Both the position numbers and the translations under genes were made by a program. The notes beneath the pieces were generated by a model. That model saw only the letters and a program-made list of their open reading frames with translations. It was not told the origin of the DNA and ran no database searches. A stretch of DNA of 64,000 nucleotides from a bacterium. GTDB taxonomy: Bacteria > Sysuimicrobiota > Sysuimicrobiia > Sysuimicrobiales > Segetimicrobiaceae. The stretch lies in the NCBI GenBank assembly GCA_035945995.1, contig DASYZR010000097.1:54681-118680 (forward strand), written 5' to 3'. Shown piece after piece: positions 1 through 8,910 of this stretch (positions within the stretch are counted from its first letter, which is position 1; each line of letters opens with the position of its first letter).

Positions 1-16
1 GGGGGCCCGGTCGTTC

Positions 17-1522
17 ATGACTGAAACAGGCGGTCCGGCGATCACACCGCTGTCGGTCCTCCGGAACTCCGCGAAGCTCTCGGGGGCTAATCTGGCCTCC
101 GCGCTTGCCGGCTTTCTCGCCTACATGTATGTTGCCCGCGTCCTGGGGCCGGAGATGCTCGGTGTCTCCGGATTTCTCATGCTGTGGCTCTTCTACGCCA
201 ACCTGCTCCGTCCGGGCCTCTTCAGCGCCGCGATGCGGGAGATGCCCCACCTGCTGGGACAAGGGAAAGCCGAGGAGGCGCGCCGGATTCAAAACGTCGC
301 GCTCACGGTCGAGGTGCCGTACGTGCTCCTCCCCGTGACCGTGATGCTGTTCGCGAGCCTGTCCTATTCGGTGCCGGTCATTCGTCACGGTCTCCCGCTG
401 ATTGCGCTGGCCTATCTGCTGATGTCGGTTCGCGATTTCGTCGGCGGAATCCACGGCATTCACCGGCGGTTTGGCCTCCAGGCCCGCGTGGTACTCGTTT
501 CCAATCTCGTCGCCCAGGTGTTTGTCGTGGCGTCGGTCCGCTGGCTCGGCATCTACAGCGTTCTGCTCGATCGCGCGGTCGCGGCGACCGTGGCTCTGAC
601 CGTGTACCGGCTGATCGCACCGCCGCTCAGATACGCGGTCGTCTGGGGCGGGCCCGAGGCCCGGCGGCTCTTGCACATCGGCCTTCCGATGACCCTGCTC
701 GGCGTCTTCTACTGGGGGTTCCGGACGGTCGATCAGACGCTCATTGCCGTCTGGCTGCCGTTCGCGGCCCTGGGCTATTTCACGTTTGCGCTGAACTTTG
801 CCAACCTCGCGAGGCTGCTGGTCTCCGACTTCGGAAATGTCTTGGCGCCGGTGCTGTTCGGAGAGTTGGGCAGGCGGGGCGGCGCGGAGGCGCTCGGCGC
901 GGAGGCCGCGCGCATCGTCGTTTTCCTTGTCGCCGCCACATCTTTCGGCGTCAACGCCGGACAGGCGGCCTTGGGGCCACTCGTCCTGCATTACCTGCCG
1001 CGATTTGCACCCGCGGTTCCGGTGGTGGAGGGGCTGATTTTCGTCGTGCCTCTTGCGGCCGCCGCGCTTGTCCCGAGCATCCTGCTGAACTCCGTCTCGT
1101 TGAACCGACAACGCCTTCACGCCGTGGTGTGGGGCGCCGGGCTGGCGCTCAACGCGCTGCTCGGCACCGTGGCCCTGCGATACCTTCATTGGGGACCGAG
1201 CGGGGTGGCCTGGGCCACAGTAACCTCCCAGATGGCGATCACGGCGGGGCTCTTTGCAGCGACGCACCGGTACCTGGCCGGCCGGAGAAGAGATCGAGGA
1301 GCGTTGTACGGTGGGATGCTCGGCCTGCTCGCCGTCGCGGCTCTCGTGTTCATCGTCCTGCACGTCCGCGCGCTGGCGGCGCACGGCGCCTGGCTGTCGA
1401 GCCTCGCGTTCCGGCTCGCCTGCGTGGCGGCGGCGTGGGCCGGCGCGGCCGCCGTGGCCTACGGTTGGTGGCGGTGGTTCCTGGGAAGCTCCGGCCATCC
1501 GGAGCAGTTGGATGCGGTCTGA
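17..1522 (+). CDS. Polysaccharide flippase 1 (Wzx/MOP superfamily)
   Basis: A 501-residue, strongly hydrophobic protein with about 12-14 predicted membrane segments spread over its whole length. It has the N-terminal pattern of oligosaccharide flippases: a short cytoplasmic tail, then a Gly/Ala-rich helix and a helix containing YVARVLGPEMLG. The family moves undecaprenyl-linked glycan units across the cytoplasmic membrane. It opens the first sugar block, and a second flippase lies at 31170, so two exported glycans are likely. The ATG at 17 is close to the window edge; no better start is visible. Substrate cannot be read from sequence. Confidence 0.85.
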   Translation: MTETGGPAITPLSVLRNSAKLSGANLASALAGFLAYMYVARVLGPEMLGVSGFLMLWLFYANLLRPGLFSAAMREMPHLLGQGKAEEARRIQNVALTVEVPYVLLPVTVMLFASLSYSVPVIRHGLPLIALAYLLMSVRDFVGGIHGIHRRFGLQARVVLVSNLVAQVFVVASVRWLGIYSVLLDRAVAATVALTVYRLIAPPLRYAVVWGGPEARRLLHIGLPMTLLGVFYWGFRTVDQTLIAVWLPFAALGYFTFALNFANLARLLVSDFGNVLAPVLFGELGRRGGAEALGAEAARIVVFLVAATSFGVNAGQAALGPLVLHYLPRFAPAVPVVEGLIFVVPLAAAALVPSILLNSVSLNRQRLHAVVWGAGLALNALLGTVALRYLHWGPSGVAWATVTSQMAITAGLFAATHRYLAGRRRDRGALYGGMLGLLAVAALVFIVLHVRALAAHGAWLSSLAFRLACVAAAWAGAAAVAYGWWRWFLGSSGHPEQLDAV

Positions 1523-1648
1523 ATCACACCGCCGGCCTCAGGCATGCTGCCGCGGCGGGGCGAGAGAGGGGGACCGAAGCGCCAAAAAGAATCTACGGGA
1601 CGCTTCAGTTCGCGGCGTTCGCCCGGCGCGCTGCGTAACGGAGGGACG

Positions 1649-2407
1649 GTGTCGCGTCTCGCGCAGGACTCCAAAGTGGCGCTCGTGACCGGTGCCTCAC
1701 GCGGCATCGGTCGTGCGTGCGCCTTGCGGCTGGCACAGGCCGGCTACGACGTGGTTGTGAATTATCGGTCGCATGCCGACGGGGCCGCCGAGGTGGCGCG
1801 GGAGATCGCCGCGCTTGGCCGGGACGCGGTGATCGTTCAGGCGGACGTTTCACGCGCGGACGCCGTCGAGGCGATGATGCACGAGACCCTGGCGCGGTGG
1901 GGCCGCATCGACGCGCTGGTCAACAACGCGGGGAGCGCGGCGATCCGCGCGTTTGACGATCTCAGCGTCGATGAGTGGGACCGGTTGATGGACGTCAACC
2001 TCAAGAGCGCGTTCCTGTGCTGCCAGCGCGTCATCCCCATCATGAAGGAGCAACGGGCGGGCCGCATTATCATGCTGGCGTCGCAGGCCGGTCAGACCGG
2101 AGGATACTTCATCGGCGCGCATTATTCCGTCTCCAAGTCCGGCGTCATCTGCCTGACGAAGTACCTGGCGAAGCAGCTGGCTCCGTGGGGAATCCTGGTG
2201 AATTGCGTCGCGCCGGGGATCATCGACACGGAGATGTCGGCGGCGTACCCTCCCGAACTGGTCACCCGGTTGGTGGGGGACGTGCCGCTCCGCCGCGTCG
2301 GGACGCCGGACGACGTCGCCCATGCGGTCGTGTTCCTCGCCGGGGCCGGGAGCGCCTATATTACCGGCGCGACCCTGAACGTCAACGGCGGATTGTACAT
2401 GGCCTAG
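1649..2407 (+). CDS. SDR-family oxidoreductase (FabG-like)
   Basis: A classical short-chain dehydrogenase of 252 residues. It shows the TGASRGIG cofactor loop near residue 14, the NNAG structural motif, and a Tyr-x3-Lys pair (HYSVSK) at about Tyr159/Lys163. I place the start at GTG 1649, 3-4 nt after a GGAGGGA ribosome site at 1640-1646; the open frame upstream to 1544 has no SDR homology. It pairs with a second SDR at 2443 and precedes a KdsB-like gene, so it probably oxidises or reduces a sugar or sugar-acid intermediate rather than serving fatty-acid synthesis. The substrate is unknown. Confidence 0.85.
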   Translation: MSRLAQDSKVALVTGASRGIGRACALRLAQAGYDVVVNYRSHADGAAEVAREIAALGRDAVIVQADVSRADAVEAMMHETLARWGRIDALVNNAGSAAIRAFDDLSVDEWDRLMDVNLKSAFLCCQRVIPIMKEQRAGRIIMLASQAGQTGGYFIGAHYSVSKSGVICLTKYLAKQLAPWGILVNCVAPGIIDTEMSAAYPPELVTRLVGDVPLRRVGTPDDVAHAVVFLAGAGSAYITGATLNVNGGLYMA

Positions 2408-2442
2408 CGCCCGGGGCCCAGGCGGAGCGAGGCGGATTCGGC

Positions 2443-3201
2443 GTGAGCTCGAGAAAAGTCGTGGTGGTGACCGGAAGCGGCGGAAGCATCGGCTCCGCTG
2501 TGGCACTGCGTTTATGCGGCCCCGACGCCGTGGTGGCGGCGGCCGATCGCGACGAGGGTGCGGCAGAACGGACGGCGCGCGCGATCGCAGACCGCGGCCA
2601 TGCGGCGCTGGCCGTGCCGGTGGACGTGGTCGCCGCGGGCAGCGTGGCCGAGATGACCAGGCGGATCGTGGAAGAATACGGCGGGATCGATGTCCTCGTC
2701 AACTGCGCGGGCCTGTCCATTCGGGGCAGGTCGGAGGATTACGCGGAGCGTGACTGGGACACGGTGACGGCGACGAACCTGAAGGGCACGTTCCTGTGCT
2801 GCCAGGCCGCCGGAAGAGAGATGATTCGGCGCAGCGGCGGGACGATCGTGAACATCGGTTCTACGGCCGCGGCCGCCGGTTTTCCCATGCGGGCCGCCTA
2901 CTGCGCGAGCAAAGCGGGGGTGGTGGCTCTCACGCAGGCGCTGGCGGCGGAGTGGGCGGCCCACGGGATTCGTGTCAACTGCGTGAGTCCGGCCCACACG
3001 CGAACCCCGATGGTGGAAGAGACGATTGCCAAAGGCTTCGCCAGCCTGGCCGAGTTGCAGCGGCGGATTCCGCTCGGACGGCTGGCGGAGCCGCAGGACA
3101 TCGCCGACGCGATCGCATTCCTCGTGAGCGACCAGGCGCGTTTCGTCACCGGAGTCAACCTCTACGTCGACGGCGGGTGGACCGCGCTGGGGCTCTTCTA
3201 G
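2443..3201 (+). CDS. SDR-family oxidoreductase
   Basis: A second 252-residue SDR, related to but distinct from the one just upstream. The cofactor loop is the slightly unusual TGSGGSIG; NCAG and a YCASK active site (about Tyr153/Lys157) follow. The GTG at 2443 is chosen because the dinucleotide-binding strand VVVVTG begins within a few residues, as is normal for the family; the open frame upstream overlaps the previous SDR. The C-terminal TGVNLYVDGG is typical. Two adjacent SDRs before a CMP-sugar synthetase suggest sequential redox steps on a precursor, but this is inference. Confidence 0.85.
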   Translation: MSSRKVVVVTGSGGSIGSAVALRLCGPDAVVAAADRDEGAAERTARAIADRGHAALAVPVDVVAAGSVAEMTRRIVEEYGGIDVLVNCAGLSIRGRSEDYAERDWDTVTATNLKGTFLCCQAAGREMIRRSGGTIVNIGSTAAAAGFPMRAAYCASKAGVVALTQALAAEWAAHGIRVNCVSPAHTRTPMVEETIAKGFASLAELQRRIPLGRLAEPQDIADAIAFLVSDQARFVTGVNLYVDGGWTALGLF

Positions 3202-3220
3202 CGCGGCACGAGGAGCGGCG

Positions 3221-4003
3221 ATGCGTACGATCGGCATAATCCCCGCTCGGATGGGATCCTCCCGGTTTCCGGGCAAACCGCTGGTCTCGATCCTCGGCGC
3301 CCCGATGGTGGTGCACGTCTATTTCCGCGCGCGCATGTGCACATCGCTCGACGCGGTGTACGTGGCAACGCCGGACCAGGAGATACGGGCGTCCGCGGAG
3401 CGCTACGGGGTGCCGGTAATCATGACCTCTCCCCACCACGAGCGGGCGACCGACCGGGTGGCGGAGGCGGTCGAGCGGACCGAGGATCGGAGCGAGATCG
3501 TGGTCAACATCCAGGGCGATGAGCCGATGCTCTATCCCGAAATGGTGGACGCGCCGGTTCGCGCGCTCGCGGAGGATCCGACGTTGGTCTGCACGAACCC
3601 GGTCGCGCGCATTCGCGACCGCGAAACCTTCGAGAACCGTAACGTGATCAAGGTCGTGACCGACCGCGGCGGCCTGGTGCTGTACATGTCGCGAGAGCCG
3701 ATTCCGACGACGGTCCGTCTGGGGGACGCGGTTCCGATGTACCAGCAACTGGTCGTGCTGCCGTTTCGTCGAGACTTTCTCAAGACCTTTACCAGACTCC
3801 CGCAAACGCCGCTGGAGCAGGCAGAGTCCGTCGACATGCTTCGCGTGCTCGAGTACGGCTACAAGATCAAGGCCGTCGAGGTCCCGCGCGTCACCATCAG
3901 CGTGGACGTGCCGTCCGATGTGGCCCGTATCGAAGCGGCGCTGAGGCACGATCCTCTCGTGGACGGCTACCTCCCCAGGCTGCGCCTCCAGGGCTCCGAA
4001 TAG
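3221..4003 (+). CDS. CMP-Kdo synthetase-like cytidylyltransferase (KdsB family)
   Basis: A 260-residue cytidylyltransferase that activates a 3-deoxy-ulosonic acid with CTP. It starts with the nucleotide-binding loop IPARMGSSRFPGKPL. It also has the family's DRVAEA, NIQGDEP and LYMSREPIP segments, and a C-terminal ISVDVPSD. The stretch preceding YGYKIKAV, EQAESVDMLRVLE, departs from the usual KdsB form. No KdsA, KdsC or KdsD homologue is in the window, so the substrate could be Kdo made elsewhere or a related ulosonic acid made by the flanking SDRs. ATG start, 19 nt after the SDR. Confidence 0.8.
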   Translation: MRTIGIIPARMGSSRFPGKPLVSILGAPMVVHVYFRARMCTSLDAVYVATPDQEIRASAERYGVPVIMTSPHHERATDRVAEAVERTEDRSEIVVNIQGDEPMLYPEMVDAPVRALAEDPTLVCTNPVARIRDRETFENRNVIKVVTDRGGLVLYMSREPIPTTVRLGDAVPMYQQLVVLPFRRDFLKTFTRLPQTPLEQAESVDMLRVLEYGYKIKAVEVPRVTISVDVPSDVARIEAALRHDPLVDGYLPRLRLQGSE

Positions 4004-4031
4004 TGCCGGTCGGTCTTGTGCGTCCGCCGCG

Positions 4032-5963
4032 GTGTTGCCGGTGGTGAGTTCCCTGCACACCTCGGTGGTGATCCGGGCCTACAACGAGGAGCGGCACCTC
4101 GAGGGTCTGCTGCGGCGGCTTCGTGAACAAGAGTATGGTCAGGGCATCGAGATCATCGTCGTCGACTCGGGATCGATCGACCGGACGCGGGAGATTGCGC
4201 GCCGGCATGCGGACCAGGTTGTGCGGATCGAGAGTGCCGACTTTACGTTCGGCTACTCGCTCAACGCGGGTGTGCAACACAGCACCGGACGGTACGTGGC
4301 GATCATTTCCGCCCATGCCCTTCCGATCGACAGCGCCTGGCTCACGCATCTGACCGCGCCGCTTGGGCAGACGCGCACCGCCATGGTGTGCGGACGTCAA
4401 CTCGGCGTGGCCGGCTCGAAGTTCTCAGAGGCGATGGACCTTGCCCGAACCTTCGGACTCGAGCCCGTCGCGCTCACGCCGCCGAACTTCTTTGCCAATA
4501 ACGCCAACTCCGCCCTCCGGCGGGAGTTATGGGAAGCGCACCCGTTTGATGAGTCGCTGCCGGGGTTGGAGGACGTGGAGTGGATCAAGCACTGGATGCA
4601 GCAGGGGTACCGGGGAGCCTACGAGCCGCGGGCGGCGGTGTACCACATCCACGAAGAGACATGGCGGCAAGTTCGCCGTCGGTACTACCGCGAAGCCGTA
4701 GCCAGGCGGATCATCGGGGTTCCCGCGGCCTGGGGCATGGCCGGCGAGCTGGCGGGCGACGGCGCCCGTCTGATCGCGGATCTTGTCGCGGCCGGGCGCC
4801 GGGGCGTGCTCGTGACCAAGACGCCCGAGATCCTGCGCTTCCGCTGGGAAAAGGCCTGGGGGACCGCCGTCGGGTTGGCCCACGGGGCCCGGTACGCGCG
4901 AAGCCCGCAGCAGAAGCGGGACATGTTCTTCGACGCACGGTACGGCGCCGTGGTGATTCGCGGCCCCGGCCGGGCGTCGTTCGAGGAGATCGCGATGCCG
5001 GTCATCAAGCCGGGCGAGGTGCTCATCAAGGTGGCGTACGAAGGGGTGTCCGGTGCGGATCTCGAGATTTTCGACGGATCCCTGGGTTGCTACCAAACGG
5101 GCGAGGCGACGTATCCGATCGTGCCCGGACACGAGTTTTCGGGGCGGATCGTCAAGACCGGGGTGAACGTCAACGGGTGCGCCGAGGGGGATCGCGTCGT
5201 CGTCGAGCACATCCAGAGCTGCGGCGTGTGCCAGTACTGCCTGAGCGGCGATGGGATTCGCTGCGCGGATCGTCAGGAGGTCGGGGTGATCGGCCGGAAC
5301 GGCGGCTACGCCGAATACGTGGTCGCCCCGGCGCGCTTCGTGCACACGCTCCCCGCCTCCATGGATCTCAAAGCCGCGGCACTGTGCGAACCGGCGGCCG
5401 TGGTCCTGAAGGGACTGAGGCGGCTCGAACGTCTGCGGCGGCCGGGCGAGGCGGCCGGCTCCTGCGGGATCGTCGGCGCCGGGCCGATCGGACACCTGGC
5501 CGCGCGCATTTTGCAAACGCGGGGCTATCGCGTCGCCGTCTACGATCAGAATCCGGACCGCCGGGCGCAATTGACCGGCACGGGGATCCAGACCTTCGAT
5601 TCGCTGAGCGATCTCATGCGGTTTGAGATTATCGTTGAGGCCACCGGCGACCCCGGGGTGTGGCAGACCATCCTTCTGGAGAGCCGGCCGGGGGCCGTGT
5701 TGCTGCTGATCGGATTGCCCTACGTTCGACGGGAGTTCGCGATGCATTCGATCGTGGCGTACGACAAGATCGTGATCGGTTCGGTCGGCGGCTCGGGCGC
5801 GGATTTCGACGAAGCGATCCAGGTCCTGCGCACTCTGGATCTCGGTCCGTTCGTGCACACGGTGATCCCCCTCCGGGACTTTGCGACGGCCTGGCAACTG
5901 TTCCGGACGCGCAGGCACCTGAAGGTGCTCCTCTGCGCGGATCCGGACGTGGATGGCGCGTGA
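4032..5963 (+). CDS. Fusion: GT2 glycosyltransferase + Zn-type alcohol dehydrogenase
   Basis: A 643-residue two-domain protein in one uninterrupted frame. Residues 1 to about 290 are a GT-A family 2 glycosyltransferase (VVIRAYNEE, DSGSIDRT, then a GLEDVEW acidic motif). From about residue 303 there is a full-length medium-chain dehydrogenase: GHEFSG near 366, the structural-zinc pattern C-x2-C-x2-C-x7-C (CGVCQYC...C) near 396, and GAGPIG near 480. The usual first catalytic-zinc Cys appears as Ser (GVSGAD, about residue 340). GTG 4032 is used; TTG 4035, GTG 4041 and GTG 4044 are alternatives. It overlaps the following methyltransferase by 11 nt. It may build and transfer the same unusual sugar. 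Confidence 0.82.
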   Translation: MLPVVSSLHTSVVIRAYNEERHLEGLLRRLREQEYGQGIEIIVVDSGSIDRTREIARRHADQVVRIESADFTFGYSLNAGVQHSTGRYVAIISAHALPIDSAWLTHLTAPLGQTRTAMVCGRQLGVAGSKFSEAMDLARTFGLEPVALTPPNFFANNANSALRRELWEAHPFDESLPGLEDVEWIKHWMQQGYRGAYEPRAAVYHIHEETWRQVRRRYYREAVARRIIGVPAAWGMAGELAGDGARLIADLVAAGRRGVLVTKTPEILRFRWEKAWGTAVGLAHGARYARSPQQKRDMFFDARYGAVVIRGPGRASFEEIAMPVIKPGEVLIKVAYEGVSGADLEIFDGSLGCYQTGEATYPIVPGHEFSGRIVKTGVNVNGCAEGDRVVVEHIQSCGVCQYCLSGDGIRCADRQEVGVIGRNGGYAEYVVAPARFVHTLPASMDLKAAALCEPAAVVLKGLRRLERLRRPGEAAGSCGIVGAGPIGHLAARILQTRGYRVAVYDQNPDRRAQLTGTGIQTFDSLSDLMRFEIIVEATGDPGVWQTILLESRPGAVLLLIGLPYVRREFAMHSIVAYDKIVIGSVGGSGADFDEAIQVLRTLDLGPFVHTVIPLRDFATAWQLFRTRRHLKVLLCADPDVDGA

Positions 5964-6984
5964 CGTGGACCATCGGAGCGCGGCATACTACGAAGACAAG
6001 CTGGCGGTGTTGCGGGATCTCTGGGGCACGCCGGCCGTCTCGTTGGAGCGGGGCTGTCTTGTGGTCCGCGGGCGGCGCTACCCGATTGTTGATGATGTCA
6101 TCGTGCTCCTCGAGCCGTCGCAGTACCCCCCGCGACTTGCCCAACGGCTTCAGGACTCCGAGGGTCCCCGGGCGGCTCCCGACGCCGGGTTTGCCCCGGA
6201 CATCCAATACACGTTTGGGGAAGAGTGGAGCGCCTTCCCGGACATCCTGCCCGAGCATGAACGGGAGTTCCAGCTCTATTTCGACCTGATCGACCTTGGG
6301 GCACTCCGGGCGTGGCGGGTGTGCGATCTTGGCTGCGGGATCGGGCGGTGGAGCCTCTTCTTGAGCCGGCTGTGCAGGGAGATCGTGCTGGTGGATTTTT
6401 CCGACGCCATCTTCGTCGCCCGGCGGAACCTGGCGGCGGCGTCGAACGCGCTGTTCTTCATGGGAGATTTGACCAAATTGGAATTTCGTTACGGGTTCGC
6501 GGATCTGGTGGTGTGTCTCGGCGTCCTGCACCACCTCCCGACTCCGGCGCTCACCGAAGTCCGGTCGCTGCGCCGGTGGTCGCGCCGTCTCCTCGTCTAC
6601 CTGTATTATGCGCTGGACAACCGTCCGGTCTACTTTCGATGGCTGCTCGGTCTCGTCGGAGGCATGCGCGCGGTCTTGAGCCGTCTCGTGCGCAATCCCG
6701 GTACGCGCGGCGCGCTCACCTGGCTGCTGGCGGGAGGTCTGTATCTCCCCCTCATCGGCCTGGGAGGGCTCCTCCGGCCGGTGGGATGGAGCCGGCACGT
6801 CCCCCTGTACGAGACGTACGCGGGAAAGGGGCTCGTGCGGATCCGCCAGGACGTCTACGATCGATTTTTCACGCGCATCGAGCAGCGGTACGCCAAGCGG
6901 GATATCCTGACGTTGGCCGACGCGTTTTCGACGCTGATCGTATCGGAGCACAGCCCATACTGGCATTTCTATTGCGAACAGTAG
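5953..6984 (+). CDS. Class I SAM-dependent methyltransferase
   Basis: A 343-residue protein. After an N-terminal part with short strands it has the SAM-binding motif VCDLGCGIGRW near residue 122, an acidic strand (IVLVDFSD), and the LVVCLGVLHHLP post-motif typical of UbiE/COQ5-like enzymes. A hydrophobic C-terminal third (about residues 220-280) is unusual for a soluble methyltransferase and may contact the membrane. Its ATG lies inside the 3' end of the fusion gene (11-nt overlap), so translation is probably coupled. It likely O- or N-methylates a sugar of this block. The acceptor is unknown. Confidence 0.78.
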   Translation: MARDVDHRSAAYYEDKLAVLRDLWGTPAVSLERGCLVVRGRRYPIVDDVIVLLEPSQYPPRLAQRLQDSEGPRAAPDAGFAPDIQYTFGEEWSAFPDILPEHEREFQLYFDLIDLGALRAWRVCDLGCGIGRWSLFLSRLCREIVLVDFSDAIFVARRNLAAASNALFFMGDLTKLEFRYGFADLVVCLGVLHHLPTPALTEVRSLRRWSRRLLVYLYYALDNRPVYFRWLLGLVGGMRAVLSRLVRNPGTRGALTWLLAGGLYLPLIGLGGLLRPVGWSRHVPLYETYAGKGLVRIRQDVYDRFFTRIEQRYAKRDILTLADAFSTLIVSEHSPYWHFYCEQ

Positions 6985-7022
6985 ACCGTGCGAACTCCGG
7001 CCGGTCCACCTCCGCAACGGAA

Positions 7023-8891
7023 GTGACGCGGCAGGGCGTGGTCATCGCGCATGCCGGCCGGCGCCCGGAGCGAGTTGCCCGGATGGTCGTCGACGCGACG
7101 GGTCCCGGCACGGACGCGCCCATTCCCTGGCTGTTCCTGGGGCAAGACTATCCGGCGGCCCGGCGCTGGGAGCGTGAGCTGGGCGCGGGGTTTGAACGCG
7201 CGGAGATTGGGCATGCGCTAGCCTCGGCGGCCGACGCGCTGCGCGGCCCCTTTGTGGAGTGGGTCGACGCGCTGAGCCGTCTCTACGAGAACGACCCCGA
7301 CTGGTGGTTCACGAACGTGTCCGAGCGGAATACCCTGGTCAGCCCGTTGTTTCTGCACGCGTGCTATCTGGAGGTCGCGCGGCGCGCTCTCTCCGGCGAT
7401 CGAGGTCCGCGCCTGCTGGTGGCCGAGAGCCGGGGGCTCGTCGACGCGCTTCGCCGTCTGTCGGCGGCGTGTGGCGTATCCGCGGTTTCCCAGGGACCCC
7501 GGTGGAAGTGGATCGAGCGACTCACGTGGGCTGTCCGGTTGGTGTTGGTGTGGGGATTTTTTCTCGTCAGCGGCTTCCGGCGCCGCCGGGCGGCGCGAGC
7601 CACGCGTCGGGGAGCGCGGCGGCGGCCGCCCTTCCTCGCGCACCACCCGGCGGTCTTGATCGATACATTCCTCCACGAATCGAACCTGGCTCCGGACGGG
7701 ATCTTTCGCGACCGGTATTTCCCATATCTCCACGAGTGGCTCGGTGCGCGTGGATTCCATACATACGTGTTGGCGACCCCCGCCGGCATCCGAACGCCGA
7801 TCGCCGAGGTCTACGCCTGGATGCGCAGCAGCGCGACGGAGTTCTTGATCCCCGAAGACTGGCTGACGCTCGGCGATTACGCCGCGGCGATGCGCTGCGC
7901 GCTGAAGGGTCTGCGTTACCCCCGCACCGCGGCCCCCCTTGCCGGCATGGATATCCGGCCGCTCGTCGAGGAGGAGCGGTGGCTACAAGCCGTATCGCGG
8001 CGGCCGCTTGAGGCGTGCCTGATGCGGCGCCTTCCGGTGCGGCTCAAGGCGGCGGGCCTGGCCCCCGATCTGATCCTCAACTGGTTCGAGAATCAAATGC
8101 TCGACAAGGCACTGGTGCTCGGATGTACCGAGGCCTTTCCCGGAGTCCGCCACCACGGCATTCAGAACACGCCGTTGTTTCCCAATCTGCTGAACATGTT
8201 CCCGACGGCCGTGGAATGCCACGCGGGGGTCGTCCCGGACAAGATCGTCTGCAGCGGGCCGCTGCACCAACAAATTCTGACCATCCAGAGCCGATCTCAG
8301 GTGCCTGTCGTCGTGGGGTGCGGTCTACGATACGGCTATCTGTGGAATCAAAGCACAAGGGCGGATCACCGGATTCATGCGGATCGGGCCGGCGTGCTGG
8401 TCACCCTCCCAAACCCGCTGGCGCAGGGGCTGGCGTTGCTCGACCTGGTGCTGCCGGTGTCCCTGGAGCGGCCGGATATGACATGGTATGTCAAGCCCCA
8501 TCCAGATTACTCGATCGAGGCTCTGCGCCGGGCGGCGGGACCGCGGAGGCTGGATCATGTGGTGCTGATCGAGGGCGCGCTCAGTGAGTGGCTCGAGGAG
8601 GCGGATCTCGTCGTGAGCGCCTGCACCGGGGCGGCCCTGGAGGCGGTCGCGGCGGGAATGCCCGTCGTGCTTGTCGGGAGCCCGACGGCGCTGGACTTTA
8701 ACCCGTTGGCATGGTTCGATGACGTCGTGGACACGCCGTGCTTCACCCACGACGAGATCATCCGGCGTATCGATGAGCTGATCCACATCGACGATGCCGC
8801 CCGTTCTCGACTCCGCGAACGGGGAGTGAGGGTGTTGCATGCGTGCTTCTCTCCGGTTACCGACGAGCATCTCCGGCGGTTTATCGAGTAG
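7023..8891 (+). CDS. GT-B-like surface carbohydrate biosynthesis protein
   Basis: A 622-residue protein with a variable N-terminal half and a C-terminal half resembling GT-B transferases of the capsule/polysialyltransferase type. Support includes the segment WYVKPHPDYS, then ADLVVSACTGAALEAVA, the usual donor-side signature in which Ser/Thr and small residues follow an acidic-hydrophobic strand. A Trp/Val/Phe-rich stretch near residues 170-190 could be a membrane anchor. GTG 7023 is preferred because the long frame upstream only shadows the preceding methyltransferase. Near a CMP-sugar synthetase, it could transfer the activated ulosonic acid, but no acceptor or donor can be assigned. Confidence 0.55.
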   Translation: MTRQGVVIAHAGRRPERVARMVVDATGPGTDAPIPWLFLGQDYPAARRWERELGAGFERAEIGHALASAADALRGPFVEWVDALSRLYENDPDWWFTNVSERNTLVSPLFLHACYLEVARRALSGDRGPRLLVAESRGLVDALRRLSAACGVSAVSQGPRWKWIERLTWAVRLVLVWGFFLVSGFRRRRAARATRRGARRRPPFLAHHPAVLIDTFLHESNLAPDGIFRDRYFPYLHEWLGARGFHTYVLATPAGIRTPIAEVYAWMRSSATEFLIPEDWLTLGDYAAAMRCALKGLRYPRTAAPLAGMDIRPLVEEERWLQAVSRRPLEACLMRRLPVRLKAAGLAPDLILNWFENQMLDKALVLGCTEAFPGVRHHGIQNTPLFPNLLNMFPTAVECHAGVVPDKIVCSGPLHQQILTIQSRSQVPVVVGCGLRYGYLWNQSTRADHRIHADRAGVLVTLPNPLAQGLALLDLVLPVSLERPDMTWYVKPHPDYSIEALRRAAGPRRLDHVVLIEGALSEWLEEADLVVSACTGAALEAVAAGMPVVLVGSPTALDFNPLAWFDDVVDTPCFTHDEIIRRIDELIHIDDAARSRLRERGVRVLHACFSPVTDEHLRRFIE

Positions 8892-8910
8892 GCTCGGGGG
8901 GCGGGACCCG

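Noticed and set aside
6312..7022. N-terminal extension of the GT-B-like protein
   Set aside because: This part overlaps the methyltransferase in another frame and reads as Arg/Gly/Ser-rich non-protein sequence; GTG 7023 is the better start.
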